From positions 860,276 through 924,275 of the forward strand of contig NZ_FPEH01000011.1 in NCBI RefSeq assembly GCF_900117425.1: a stretch of 64,000 bases of DNA, read 5' to 3'. Of the stretch, positions 1-8,590 are shown piece by piece. Position numbers and translations under genes: made by a program. Position 1 is the first letter of the stretch. Each line of letters opens with the position of its first letter. Origin of the DNA: Novosphingobium sp. NDB2Meth1. GTDB taxonomy: Bacteria > Pseudomonadota > Alphaproteobacteria > Sphingomonadales > Sphingomonadaceae. The notes under the pieces are model-generated. The model did no database searches. It was not told where the DNA came from and saw nothing but the letters and a program-made list of their open reading frames with translations.

Positions 1-2218
1 CCGCGAGCCCCGGCCCGCGCCCACCGAATCCGGCGGTGTTGAACGAGACCGCGCCGCCGACCGGGTCCTTGAGCCGGCTGTCGGTGAAGCTGTACTGCAC
101 CTCGCCGGTCGGCCAGGCGAAGGTCACACGGCGGTCACCCCGGCTCACCAGCCAAAGATCGTCCCCTGCCGCCGTCGACGTACCGTTGACGAAGGCGAAG
201 CGCGGGTTGCGCCCGGCCTTGAACGTCCCCAACGGCTCGGCCGGAACGGTCGGCCCCACGGGCGACTTCGGGAACATCAGCCCCTGCACGTTGAAGATGC
301 GCACTGTGCCATCCATCGCGGCGACGAACGCACGGCTGCGCGCAAGGTAGCGCTCCGGCTCGCTGTTCGACCAGGCCTCGCGCGGGCTGCGCCGCCCCAG
401 CCGCTCGAAGATATCGGTGCTGCGATCCGAGAACGCGCCCCGCGCCTGCAGCCCCGCGTTGACACTCGTCGGCTGCGATACCGTGATCGTCGAGACCACA
501 CGCGGACGCTGGCTGGGTTTGACGGCAAAGGTATAGGGCCACTTCGCCGGGTCCGTGGTGCTGGCATCGACGGTCCGGTCGTAGTTGCGCTGAGAGGTGA
601 GATACATCGAGCGGTAATATTGGTAGAGCGGCGTCATATCGACGAACGCCACCCTGTTCTCGGCGCGCGAGGCGACCACTGCATAGCCGCCCGACGCCGT
701 CTGGCTCCAGTCCGGATCGGGGATGCCGTCCGCCCCGAAGGGCGGATAGATCGGATTGATCTTGCTCCAGATCGCCCGTGCCGATGCCCTCGCCAGATCG
801 CCGCGCGCCGGGTCATCGTTCGCACCATACCCCCGCGGGTTGCCCAGAACGAGGTTGTTGGACACATCGAGACTGGTCGGCGCGGCGAAAGGCAGGTTCA
901 CCATGCCCAGCAGCTTCATCCCGCGATTGGTCCATGCGCCCGGCAGACCCCAGTACCAGCGCGTGTTGGGCGTCTGCTCGGGTGATCCCACCGCCATCTC
1001 GCGCGGACGCAGCGCGATGAAAGCGAGCCTGCCCGATACGGTGTTGGTATCCCACACCGAAACGACAAGAAACTCGTTGTACGGCGTCACCGCCATCGCG
1101 GTCGGCACCATGCCCTTGGGCAGTTGCAGCGGCGTCGCATCGAACAGCTCAGGCGCCGAGTTGCCGACGATCATCGGCACGATCGTGCCGTCCTTGAACG
1201 CGGCGAAGCTGATCTGGCTGGCATTGGCGCGCCCGCGCGCGATGGCGACCGGGACCAGCGGCAAGTCGGGCCGCGTGGTCTCGACCAGACGCCGCACCTG
1301 GCTGTTGTAGGGCTGCGCGATCCCGTTGCGGTTCCACCAGTCCGGATACCACGAGGCGATCATGCGCATGCACAGGCCCCCTTCGGTGTTGCGGAAGCGC
1401 CGCGCGTTGAACACGGCTCCATCCGCGCCGCGCGTGTTCGCGACGCCGAAGCGGAAATCGGGATCGAGCGGATTGTCGGGCAGGAATGCCTGCTGACCGC
1501 CAACCAGCCAGCCCGCCCCGTCGAGCCCGCGTGCCAGTTCCTCCTCGTCGCTGCGCGGCTGCTGGCTGGGCGGCAGGCACTTTTCAGGCTCGCCCGGATT
1601 GTTCGCAGGCAGGATACCAAAAGGCCACAGGCCCTGCCCGCTGGTCATGTCCGGGCCCCACAAGGTCGGCGCGGGTGCTTCACCGGTATGATCGAAATGC
1701 TCATATTTCGGCCCGAGCCGGTAGTCGACCACGTCCGGATCGGTGATATGCGCAGCAAGGAAGCGGTACTCCGCCGCATTGATCCCGCCCGCCGGCGTCA
1801 GCAGCCGCTCGCGGAACACGCCGGCCGCTGGCGCCGCGCCGACTACCACGCGCGTGGTCGACCGGCTGATCACCGCGCCGCTGGCGTTGAGCGACTGCAG
1901 TTCGAACATGTAGGTCCCCGGCGCCACGAACCGCGCGGAAGTGACGACGCTCGCCGGATCCGTGAGCGCGACTCCCGCCGCCGTCCCGATCACCACCCAT
2001 CTGGCACGCACGCCATCGATGCGGCCCGTCAGCGTCACTTCGTTGGTCGGCAGGGTGATCACCTGCGTCTTGCCGGCATATGTGGGCAGGGTGGTGGTCG
2101 CCGTCTGCGCATGAGCGGTTCCCGCCATGGGCAGGGCCAGCGCGAGAGCGCAGCAGGCAAGGGGCAGGGCCGCGCCAGAACGGCGCAGACCCGGGCGGCA
2201 GTCCCAGAGTCGGTGCAT
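1..2218 (-). CDS. Large secreted protein with PKD-like domain and probable beta-propeller (3' end outside window)
   Basis: I translated this frame by hand; it is open for 739 codons from an ATG at 2218 to the window edge, so the C-terminus is missing. Residues 1-38 form a signal peptide (twin Arg near the start, hydrophobic ALALALPMAG core, cleavage after AHA). Residues about 50-125 look like a PKD/Ig-like module (VRARWVVIG, then a strand ending FVAPGTYMFELQS). The rest contains repeated segments such as FLVVSVWDTNTVSG, AVVASRAENRVAFVD and FVAAMDGTVRIFN that resemble blades of a YVTN/LVIVD propeller. Likely exported to the periplasm or cell surface. Function unknown; the domain calls come from pattern resemblance only. 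No co-directional neighbour lies close upstream. Confidence 0.72.
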   Translation of the reverse strand, partial: MHRLWDCRPGLRRSGAALPLACCALALALPMAGTAHAQTATTTLPTYAGKTQVITLPTNEVTLTGRIDGVRARWVVIGTAAGVALTDPASVVTSARFVAPGTYMFELQSLNASGAVISRSTTRVVVGAAPAAGVFRERLLTPAGGINAAEYRFLAAHITDPDVVDYRLGPKYEHFDHTGEAPAPTLWGPDMTSGQGLWPFGILPANNPGEPEKCLPPSQQPRSDEEELARGLDGAGWLVGGQQAFLPDNPLDPDFRFGVANTRGADGAVFNARRFRNTEGGLCMRMIASWYPDWWNRNGIAQPYNSQVRRLVETTRPDLPLVPVAIARGRANASQISFAAFKDGTIVPMIVGNSAPELFDATPLQLPKGMVPTAMAVTPYNEFLVVSVWDTNTVSGRLAFIALRPREMAVGSPEQTPNTRWYWGLPGAWTNRGMKLLGMVNLPFAAPTSLDVSNNLVLGNPRGYGANDDPARGDLARASARAIWSKINPIYPPFGADGIPDPDWSQTASGGYAVVASRAENRVAFVDMTPLYQYYRSMYLTSQRNYDRTVDASTTDPAKWPYTFAVKPSQRPRVVSTITVSQPTSVNAGLQARGAFSDRSTDIFERLGRRSPREAWSNSEPERYLARSRAFVAAMDGTVRIFNVQGLMFPKSPVGPTVPAEPLGTFKAGRNPRFAFVNGTSTAAGDDLWLVSRGDRRVTFAWPTGEVQYSFTDSRLKDPVGGAVSFNTAGFGGRGPGLA

Positions 2219-2346
2219 CGGATCATACCTCAGATCACACCGCGCGCGTTCTCCACCACGCGCGGCAGGTTCGCCGCCGTTCCTTGCTAATGCGCTGCCG
2301 GTAACCGGAAATTGACGAGTTCACTGAATGCGGCAGCAACCAGATT

Positions 2347-2395
2347 TCAAGCGCCAGATCTCAAGCGCCAGATCTCAAGCGCCAGATCTCAAGCG
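2347..2395. repeat. 14-bp tandem repeat, 3.5 copies, over the 3' end of the MFS gene
   Basis: The unit tcaagcgccagatc occurs three times head to tail (2347, 2361, 2375) and a fourth partial copy (tcaagcg) supplies the stop codon of the transporter gene. Each unit carries tca, read as TGA on the minus strand. It looks like a slippage-type microsatellite at a gene end; no function is implied. Confidence 0.85.
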
Positions 2396-3564
2396 TAGGC
2401 GCGGTCCAGCCTCACTGCCACCGGCATCGCCGCAACGATCGCCAGTGCGCAGATCACCCCGCCGACTGGCCCGATCAGCGTATAGGCGCCGAGGCCCTGC
2501 GCCATCGCGCCAGCTGCCAGCGAACCGAGGCTTTGCGCCAGCAGCCAGGTGCCCGAAGTCATCACCGCCAGCCGCTCGCCGCCGGGCTGCGCATAAGCGA
2601 GGCGGATCAGCAGCGGGTAGGTCAGGAACCAGCTGACCATGAACACCACGAACGCCGCGCCGAACGCAGGCGCGCTGCCGACGGTGGTCAGAAGGCCGCA
2701 CATCAGCGCGCAAAGGCCCAGCGCCGCCGCCAGCGGCCACGCGCGCGGCAGGCGGTCGATCACCAGCGCGAGCCCGGCATTCCCAACCGCGCTCGCGAGC
2801 ACTGCCGCGCTCTGGTACAGTCCGAACTCGGTTGCCGGAATGCCGATGGCATGCGCGGTACGCTCGATGAACGGCCAGATCGCAAGGCTGCCGAAGGAGA
2901 ACAGCGCCATCGCCATGAGCACCAGCAAGCCATCCGCGCCGATCGGCGCCGAGGCCATTCGCGCGCTTTCGGCATCCGCCTTGCCGCCCGGAAGGAGCAG
3001 CGCGCAAAGGCCGAACAGCACGGATATCCCGGTCAGACCGAAGAACATGCCCTGCGCTCCGTATTGACGCCCGATCAGCGGCACCAGAATGGCAATGCCG
3101 GTGTAAAGCAGGGTCTGCACCGTGATCCCCAGCGAGATCCACCGCGCCGGATTGCCCGTCCGCCCCGCCGCCAGATTGAGCGCGCTGTTCATCAGGCCAA
3201 AGCCCAGCCCCGTCCCGATGCGCCCTGCAAACAGCAGCGCATAGGCCCCCGTCAGCGCCGAGCCGGCCTGTGCCGCGATCACCACCACGCTCGCCAGCAT
3301 CGCCAGCACCCGCGCATCGAGATGCCGCGCACGCGGCGCGACGAGGAACATCGCGGCCGCATAGCTCAAGGTCTCGGCCATGTTCCATGCGCCCATCGCG
3401 AACGGCGTGAAGCCGAACTTGTCCATCAGGCCGCCGACGAGATAGGTCGTGAAATTGTTGCCGATGTGTGCTGCGGCGGTAGCCGCGCCGATGCCGATCA
3501 GGGTGGGGAGGAAGGGGAAAGTCCCTCTCGCGGTGCTGTGCGCGCTGCCTTGCGTCGTATTCAT
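2389..3564 (-). CDS. MFS transporter (YbfB/AraJ-like, about 12 TM)
   Basis: A 391-residue integral membrane protein composed almost entirely of hydrophobic helices, the usual length for a 12-TM major facilitator. The first half holds the typical FAGRIGTGLGFGLMNSAL segment, equivalent to the MFS motif around TM4-5, and a basic loop (APRARHLD) follows TM2. I start at the ATG at 3564; a GTG six codons upstream (3582) is also open, and neither has a convincing Shine-Dalgarno. The gene is divergent from the dioxygenase at 3805, with a 240-bp control region between, so it may import the betaine-like substrate of that enzyme. That link is inference from position. The stop codon lies inside a 14-bp tandem repeat. 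Confidence 0.8.
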   Translation of the reverse strand: MNTTQGSAHSTARGTFPFLPTLIGIGAATAAAHIGNNFTTYLVGGLMDKFGFTPFAMGAWNMAETLSYAAAMFLVAPRARHLDARVLAMLASVVVIAAQAGSALTGAYALLFAGRIGTGLGFGLMNSALNLAAGRTGNPARWISLGITVQTLLYTGIAILVPLIGRQYGAQGMFFGLTGISVLFGLCALLLPGGKADAESARMASAPIGADGLLVLMAMALFSFGSLAIWPFIERTAHAIGIPATEFGLYQSAAVLASAVGNAGLALVIDRLPRAWPLAAALGLCALMCGLLTTVGSAPAFGAAFVVFMVSWFLTYPLLIRLAYAQPGGERLAVMTSGTWLLAQSLGSLAAGAMAQGLGAYTLIGPVGGVICALAIVAAMPVAVRLDRAYA

Positions 3565-3624
3565 CGGCGAGAGAGGTGGCACGCCAGGCCGCAGGTAGCA
3601 ATGCGGGCACGCCTTGTTTTACGG

Positions 3625-3653
3625 TTGTCCAAGCAATCGATACGCCATATTCT
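3625..3653 (+). promoter_or_regulatory. Candidate sigma-70-type promoter for the dioxygenase gene
   Basis: TTGTCC (3625-3630) and TATTCT (3648-3653) are separated by exactly 17 bp, which fits housekeeping promoter geometry. They point toward the gene starting at 3805, giving a leader of about 145 nt. Each hexamer matches consensus at four of six positions. Confidence 0.45.
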
Positions 3654-3661
3654 ATCGATTG
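3634..3661. promoter_or_regulatory. Perfect inverted repeat, candidate operator
   Basis: CAATCGAT (3634-3641) and ATCGATTG (3654-3661) form perfect 8-bp arms around a 12-bp spacer. The repeat covers the spacer and -10 of the promoter above, which is typical of a repressor site between divergent genes. No regulator gene is adjacent, so the binding protein is unknown. Confidence 0.5.
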
Positions 3662-3804
3662 ATGACGTGTTTCCGCCCAGACCTGATCCACGGCCAGCGC
3701 CCGGCGTCGTTCCGCTATGGCAAAGTGCAGGACTGGCGCCCGCCGCCACGCAAGGACTGATCTGCCGAACCGCGATCACTCTTGCGACACGACGGGATGT
3801 TCCC

Positions 3805-4920
3805 ATGAAGATTTCTGCTCTCGAGGTGCGGCCGGACGCCCTCCTCGCCACATGGTCAACGGAAGGCCACGCCGTTTATCCCGCGCTCTGGCTTCGCGAC
3901 AATTGCCCCAGCGCCTTCCATCCGCAGACCGAAGAGCGCGTGCTCGATCTGCTCTCGCTCGACGATGAGCCGGTCCTCGTCCTCGCGGAACAGACCGGCG
4001 ATACCGTGATCCTGCACTATCGCGATGGGCACGTCAGCCATATGCCGGTTCACGTGCTCGCCGCGCATCGCCCGGGCCGCCGCGCCGCCGATCCCGCCGC
4101 CATTGCTCCCCGCCTGTGGCGCGCCGATCTCACTCCGACTGGCCTGCCGCGCCATGCCGCCAACCGCATCCTGGAAAATGACTGCGAACTGCGGGCGTGG
4201 ATGCAGGATACTGCCGCGGTTGGCCTGTCGATCGTCGACGGCCTCGACAACCGGGTCGACGCCGGTGTCGAGATCGCCTGCAAGATCGGTTTCCTGCGCG
4301 AGACCAATTTCGGCATGACCTTCGAAGTCGTCAGCAAGCCCGATCCCAACAACCTTGCCTACACCGCCGTCACCCTGCCGCTGCACACGGACCTCCCCAA
4401 CCAGGAAGTGCCGCCGGGTTTCCAGTTCCTCCACTGCCTCGCCAATGAAGCGGAAGGCGGCGGCTCGCTCTTTGCGGACGGATATGCCCTCGCCGAGGAC
4501 TTGCGCGCCAAGGACCCGGAGGCGTTCCGCCTGCTCAGCGAAGTCGCCATCCCGTTCCGCTTCCACGACCGCGATGCCGATATCCGCACCCATGCGCCGG
4601 TGATCACGCTCGATCGCGCCGGGAAGGTCAGCGAAATCCGCTGGAACGCGCACATCGCCGCCACGTTCGACATGCCGGCGGACATCATGCCCGCCTACTA
4701 CCGGGCCTACCGCGCCTTCATGGCGATGACGCGCGACCCGGCGTACCAGCTCACTTTCAAGCTCAAGGCGGGCGAGATGATCGTGTTCGACAACCGCCGC
4801 GTGCTCCACGGGCGCGAGGCGTTCGATCCCTCGACCGGCTTCCGCCATCTCCACGGCTGCTACGTCGATCGCGGCGAATTCAACTCGCGGCTCAGGCTGC
4901 TGGCGCGTAGAACCCACTGA
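3805..4920 (+). CDS. Gamma-butyrobetaine dioxygenase-like Fe(II)/2-oxoglutarate oxygenase
   Basis: A 371-residue two-domain protein. The N-terminus (about residues 1-95, with LWLRDNCPS) is the small DUF971-type domain found in gamma-butyrobetaine and trimethyllysine hydroxylases. The rest is a TauD-like double-stranded beta-helix. The iron ligands are visible: HTD at residues 194-196 and the distal His at 335 (VLHGRE), followed by the conserved FDPSTGFRHLHG that binds 2-oxoglutarate. Family members hydroxylate betaine-like substrates in carnitine metabolism. The exact substrate cannot be read from sequence. The ATG at 3805 is chosen because it begins the recognisable domain. It is divergent from an MFS transporter and followed 44 bp later by an SDR-like gene that may be co-transcribed. 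Confidence 0.85.
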   Translation: MKISALEVRPDALLATWSTEGHAVYPALWLRDNCPSAFHPQTEERVLDLLSLDDEPVLVLAEQTGDTVILHYRDGHVSHMPVHVLAAHRPGRRAADPAAIAPRLWRADLTPTGLPRHAANRILENDCELRAWMQDTAAVGLSIVDGLDNRVDAGVEIACKIGFLRETNFGMTFEVVSKPDPNNLAYTAVTLPLHTDLPNQEVPPGFQFLHCLANEAEGGGSLFADGYALAEDLRAKDPEAFRLLSEVAIPFRFHDRDADIRTHAPVITLDRAGKVSEIRWNAHIAATFDMPADIMPAYYRAYRAFMAMTRDPAYQLTFKLKAGEMIVFDNRRVLHGREAFDPSTGFRHLHGCYVDRGEFNSRLRLLARRTH

Positions 4921-4964
4921 GCGCCTCCTGGTCGGGGGCGTGGCCACAATAGGAACCCGCAGCC

Positions 4965-5630
4965 ATGTCCTCCGCCAATCCCGTCGCGCTCATCATCGGC
5001 ATGGGTCCCGGCCTTTCCGCAGCACTGGCGCAACGCTTTGCCGCCGGCGGCTATGTCATCGCCGGTTTCGCGCGCAGTCCGGAGAAGTCCGCCGCCCTCG
5101 CGGCCGAACTGGCCGAGCAGGGCCATAAGCTCGATCTGCGCACCGTCGATGCCGGAGATTTCGCCGCGCTGGCTTCAGCGGTGCGTGCGGTGGAGGACCA
5201 GCTCGGCCCGGTCGAGGTGCTGGTCTACAACGCCTACAGCGCCACCCTCGCAGTCCCCTCGCAGATCCCGCTGGATGCCCTGGTTGCCGATTTCCGCGTC
5301 AACGTCGGCGGCGCGCTGGCGGCGGCGCAGGCCGTGCTGCCCGCCATGCAGGCGCGCGGAAAAGGCTCGATCCTCCTCACCGGCGGCGGCCTTGCACTCG
5401 ATCCCACCGGCTGGCTGCCCGCCGCCTCTCTCGCCGTGGGCAAGGCCGGCATCCGCAATCTCGCCCAAAGCCTGCACAAGGAAATGGAGGGAAGCCCGAT
5501 CCGCGTCGGCACGGTCACTGTCACCGGCCAGATCCTCCCCGGCACGCCGCTCGCACCCGAAACCATCGCTCAGCGCTTCTGGGAGCTGCACAGCACGCCC
5601 GCCCCTGCGCCCGTGGAAATCATCCTCTAA
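4965..5630 (+). CDS. SDR-fold protein lacking the catalytic Tyr
   Basis: A 221-residue short-chain dehydrogenase/reductase fold. The nucleotide loop is GMGPGLS (residues 12-18) rather than TGxxxGIG, the NAG motif is replaced by NAYSA, and the region that normally reads YxxxK is LAVGK, so the active-site Tyr is Leu while Lys remains. The usual Ser in the preceding strand is replaced by LTGGG. The protein is also shorter than the usual 245-260 residues. Similar degenerate SDRs of proteobacteria are annotated only as SDR family proteins. It may bind NAD(P) without classical reductase chemistry; that is inference. It lies directly after the dioxygenase gene on the same strand. Confidence 0.75.
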   Translation: MSSANPVALIIGMGPGLSAALAQRFAAGGYVIAGFARSPEKSAALAAELAEQGHKLDLRTVDAGDFAALASAVRAVEDQLGPVEVLVYNAYSATLAVPSQIPLDALVADFRVNVGGALAAAQAVLPAMQARGKGSILLTGGGLALDPTGWLPAASLAVGKAGIRNLAQSLHKEMEGSPIRVGTVTVTGQILPGTPLAPETIAQRFWELHSTPAPAPVEIIL

Positions 5631-5703
5631 ACGCGCAGCTTGTCCCCGGCCCCCTCGCCCGCTATCGGCGCGCTTCCTTGCCGCTGCCCGAAAGCCGTCC
5701 GCC

Positions 5704-6213
5704 TTGGCCACGCTGATTCCGCTTGCCGATATCGATCCTGCGCTGATCGAGGACGTGCTCGACGCCGCCTTCGGGACGGACCGTTTCGCGCGCACGGCCT
5801 ACAAGGTGCGCGAAGGGACTGACTGGCTCCCCGGCCTGTCCTTCGCCGCGCTCGATGAAGGCGAGCATATCGCGGGCACGATCCAGTGCTGGCCGGTTGC
5901 GCTGACCGACCCGAACGGCCGCGCGCACCCGATGATCATGGTCGGCCCGGTCGCCGTGCTTCCCGGCCTGCAGGGGCAGGGCTATGGCAAGGCGCTCGTC
6001 ACCGCCAGCCTCACCGCGATCGATCCGCGCGCGCCGCTGCCGCAGGTGATGATCGGTGATCTCGATTACTACGGCCGCTTCTTCGGGTTCTCCGCCGCGA
6101 ACACCGGCGGGTGGAAGCTCCCCGGCCCGTGGGACCCGGCGCGCCTGCTCTGCCGGACCGCCAATCCTGCCGTCCTGCCCGCAGAGGGCATGCTCGGCCC
6201 TTGGCGCGGCTGA
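5704..6213 (+). CDS. GNAT-family N-acetyltransferase
   Basis: A 169-residue protein beginning at a TTG (5704); no ATG or GTG exists between the in-frame upstream region and the first conserved residues (IPLADIDPALIEDVLDAAF), so the start is uncertain. The acetyl-CoA binding segment VLPGLQGQGYGKAL (motif A, Q/RxxGxG/A) and the following DLDYYGRFFGF strand identify the GNAT fold. This subgroup usually carries small-molecule or protein N-acetylation of unknown target. It lies 73 bp after the SDR and just before the DUF1285 gene, all on the plus strand. Confidence 0.75.
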   Translation: MATLIPLADIDPALIEDVLDAAFGTDRFARTAYKVREGTDWLPGLSFAALDEGEHIAGTIQCWPVALTDPNGRAHPMIMVGPVAVLPGLQGQGYGKALVTASLTAIDPRAPLPQVMIGDLDYYGRFFGFSAANTGGWKLPGPWDPARLLCRTANPAVLPAEGMLGPWRG

Positions 6214-6235
6214 TCTGATCTGGCATCGGCGGAGC

Positions 6236-6805
6236 GTGCCCTACGAACCGCCTGCCGATCTCGCCAAACTCTCGCTCGCCGAACTGGCCGAAGCTGTGGC
6301 CGCGCGCCGCCTGCCGCCGCTTGCCAGCTGGACTCCGGTGCGCGAGGGCGACAGCCACATGCGCATTGCCGCGGACGGTACATGGTTCCACGAAGGTGGC
6401 CGGATCACGCGCCCGGCCATGGTCCGCGCCTTCTCCGGCCTGCTCACCCGCGACGATGCTGGCCAACACTGGCTGATGACGCCTTACGAGCGCCTCTCCA
6501 TCGAGGTCGAGGACGCCGCCTTCATCGCCACCGACATGGAAGTGCGCCACGACGAGGCAGGCCGCCCGGTCATCGCCTTCCGCCTCAACACCGACGACGT
6601 GGTGCTCGCCGGCCCGGATCATCCGCTGATCGTGCGCGGCACCGCCGACGTCCCGGCCTACTACCTCGCCGTGCGCCATGGCACCGAGGCACGGCTCAAC
6701 CGCAGCACCTACGGCCAGCTGATCGACCACGCGCTGACGCTTTCCGGGCCCGAAGCTCTCGCCGTCGAAAGCAGGGGCGCCCGCTTCGCCCTGCTCCCCG
6801 CATGA
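6236..6805 (+). CDS. DUF1285 family protein
   Basis: A 189-residue soluble protein with a GTG start at 6236. It matches the DUF1285 pattern in composition and order: an early PLASWTPVREGDSHMRIAAD segment, a central YERLSIEVEDAAFIATDM strand, and late positions describing a compact beta barrel. In alphaproteobacteria this family sits beside a Nudix CoA hydrolase and the CCA-adding enzyme, as it does here, and no biochemical function is established. Its stop overlaps the next start (ATGA at 6802), so translation is probably coupled to the Nudix gene. Confidence 0.8.
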   Translation: MPYEPPADLAKLSLAELAEAVAARRLPPLASWTPVREGDSHMRIAADGTWFHEGGRITRPAMVRAFSGLLTRDDAGQHWLMTPYERLSIEVEDAAFIATDMEVRHDEAGRPVIAFRLNTDDVVLAGPDHPLIVRGTADVPAYYLAVRHGTEARLNRSTYGQLIDHALTLSGPEALAVESRGARFALLPA

Positions 6806-7404
6806 GCTTGCGCGCGCGCCTTGCCGAGCTGTTCGACGTGGGCCACGCGGCGCCGGTGCCCCCGGCCTATGAGGATTGGCGCCCGCTCCCCGATACACCG
6901 CTGCGCCCCGCCGCCGTGCTGATCGCCGTCACGGACCGGCCCGATCATCCCGAAGGCCCCGGCGTACTTCTCATCCACCGCCCATCGCATATGCGCGCGC
7001 ATCCCGGGCAGGCGGCGTTTCCCGGCGGCAAGCTCGATCCCGGCGAAACACCCATCGAGGCCGCCCTGCGCGAGGCGAACGAGGAGCTCGGCATCGACCC
7101 TGCTCTCGTCGATGTGATCGGCGCGACCGATCAGTACCGCACCGGGACCGGATACGACATCACCCCCGTCCTCGCGATGGTCCCGCCGGACCTGCCGATC
7201 CAGCCCAACCCCGCCGAAGTCGCGGGCTGGTTCGAACCGCCGCTCGGTTTCGTGCTCGATGCCGAAAACCATGTCCGCCACACCGGGGAATGGTCCGGCA
7301 GGCGCGGCAGCTACATCGAGATCCTGTGGCAGGAGCACCGCATCTGGGGGGTCACCGCCGGAATCATCGCCAATCTGGCGCAGCGGATCCGCTGGCATGG
7401 CTGA
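6802..7404 (+). CDS. Nudix hydrolase, probable CoA pyrophosphatase (NudL type)
   Basis: A 200-residue protein with a full Nudix box (GGKLDPGETPIEAALREANE and the following EELGI), preceded by the HPGQAAFPGG segment typical of the CoA-hydrolysing YeaB/NudL subgroup. Members cleave CoA and acyl-CoA to 3',5'-ADP and 4'-phosphopantetheine using Mg2+ or Mn2+. The start ATG overlaps the stop of DUF1285 and its own end overlaps the cca start by 8 bp, so the three genes form one translationally coupled unit. Confidence 0.85.
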   Translation: MSLRARLAELFDVGHAAPVPPAYEDWRPLPDTPLRPAAVLIAVTDRPDHPEGPGVLLIHRPSHMRAHPGQAAFPGGKLDPGETPIEAALREANEELGIDPALVDVIGATDQYRTGTGYDITPVLAMVPPDLPIQPNPAEVAGWFEPPLGFVLDAENHVRHTGEWSGRRGSYIEILWQEHRIWGVTAGIIANLAQRIRWHG

Positions 7405-8590
7405 CGCGCGCCTCCCCGCTGCCGACTGGCCCCAGCGCGAGGACCTCGCCGCACTGGTGGCCGCGCTCGATCCTCACGGCAAAGGCCTTGTCCGCTATGT
7501 CGGCGGTGCGGTGCGCGATACGCTGCTGGGTATCGCGGTGAAGGACATCGACATGGCGACTCCGCTCGAGCCGCCTGCGGTGATCGAGCACCTCGCCGCA
7601 GCTGGCATCCGCAGCGTGCCCACTGGCCTCGCTCACGGCACCGTCACCGCTGTGCTGGCAGGCGGCCCGGTCGAGATCACCACCTTGCGCCGCGACGTTT
7701 CCACCGATGGCCGACACGCCACCGTCGCCTTCTCGCAAAGCTGGCAGGAAGATGCCGCGCGCCGCGATTTTACGATCAACGCGCTCTATGCCGATCCGCG
7801 CGATCTCACCGTCCACGACTATTTCGGCGGCCTCGACGACCTCGAGGCACGCCGCCTGCGCTTCATCGGCAATGCCGAACAGCGCATCCGCGAGGATTAC
7901 CTGCGCATCCTGCGCTATTTCCGCTTTCAGGCCCGCTTCGGCTCGCTGCCCGCCGACGCTACCGCCGAAGCCGCCTGCAGCGCGCTCGCCCCCGGCCTCA
8001 AGGGCCTCTCGCGCGAACGCATCGCCAGCGAGCTCTTGCTGCTCCTCGCCCTGCCCAATCCCGCCCCCACAGTGTCGCGCATGGCTGAACTGGGCGTGCT
8101 CGCAGTAATCCTGCCCGAGGCGGACCCCACCGCGCTGCCCCTGCTGATTGCAGCCGAGCAGGCCCACGCCATTGCGCCCGACCCCCTGCGCCGCCTAGCC
8201 GCGCTGCTTCCCGCCGAGCCGCCGCAAGTGGAGCAGATCGGCGCCCGCCTCCGCCTGAGCATCGCCCAGCGCAAGCACCTCGCCACGGTCGCCGCGCGTG
8301 CCATTCCCGAGGAAGCCGCCCGCCCGCTCGCCTACAAAGTCGGCCGCGAAGCAGCGCTTGATCGCCTGCTGATCACCGGCGGCAACATCGCGCCGCTTGC
8401 TGACTGGGATATCCCGCAGTTCCCCCTCAAAGGCGGCATGATCGTCGCGCGCGGCATCACCGCCGGCCCCGAAGTCGCCCGTATCCTTCGCACCGTCGAA
8501 GCGCAGTGGGTCGAGGAAAAATTCCCCGATGAAGCGCGCGTGATGGCGCTGCTCGATGCGGAAATCACGGCAGCCTCAGGCCCCGTCTGA
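7397..8590 (+). CDS. cca: CCA tRNA nucleotidyltransferase
   Basis: A 397-residue class II nucleotidyltransferase that adds or repairs the 3'-CCA of tRNA. The polymerase head domain shows GGAVRDTLLG and the metal-binding DIDMAT near residues 36-55, then RRDFTINALY around residue 125, all signatures of the PolyA/CCA family. The C-terminal half supplies the neck and body helices. The ATG at 7397 overlaps the Nudix stop. The 3' end overlaps by 15 bp with the convergent J-domain gene on the other strand, leaving no room for a terminator between them. Confidence 0.92.
   Translation: MADARLPAADWPQREDLAALVAALDPHGKGLVRYVGGAVRDTLLGIAVKDIDMATPLEPPAVIEHLAAAGIRSVPTGLAHGTVTAVLAGGPVEITTLRRDVSTDGRHATVAFSQSWQEDAARRDFTINALYADPRDLTVHDYFGGLDDLEARRLRFIGNAEQRIREDYLRILRYFRFQARFGSLPADATAEAACSALAPGLKGLSRERIASELLLLLALPNPAPTVSRMAELGVLAVILPEADPTALPLLIAAEQAHAIAPDPLRRLAALLPAEPPQVEQIGARLRLSIAQRKHLATVAARAIPEEAARPLAYKVGREAALDRLLITGGNIAPLADWDIPQFPLKGGMIVARGITAGPEVARILRTVEAQWVEEKFPDEARVMALLDAEITAASGPV

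Noticed and set aside
1124..2290. 388-codon plus-strand open frame in the first 2.3 kb
   Set aside because: Its Arg/His-rich translation is the shadow of the secreted protein on the minus strand, which has a signal peptide and coherent domains.
2347..2395. Possible CRISPR-like array
   Set aside because: Units are 14 bp, directly tandem, with no spacers.
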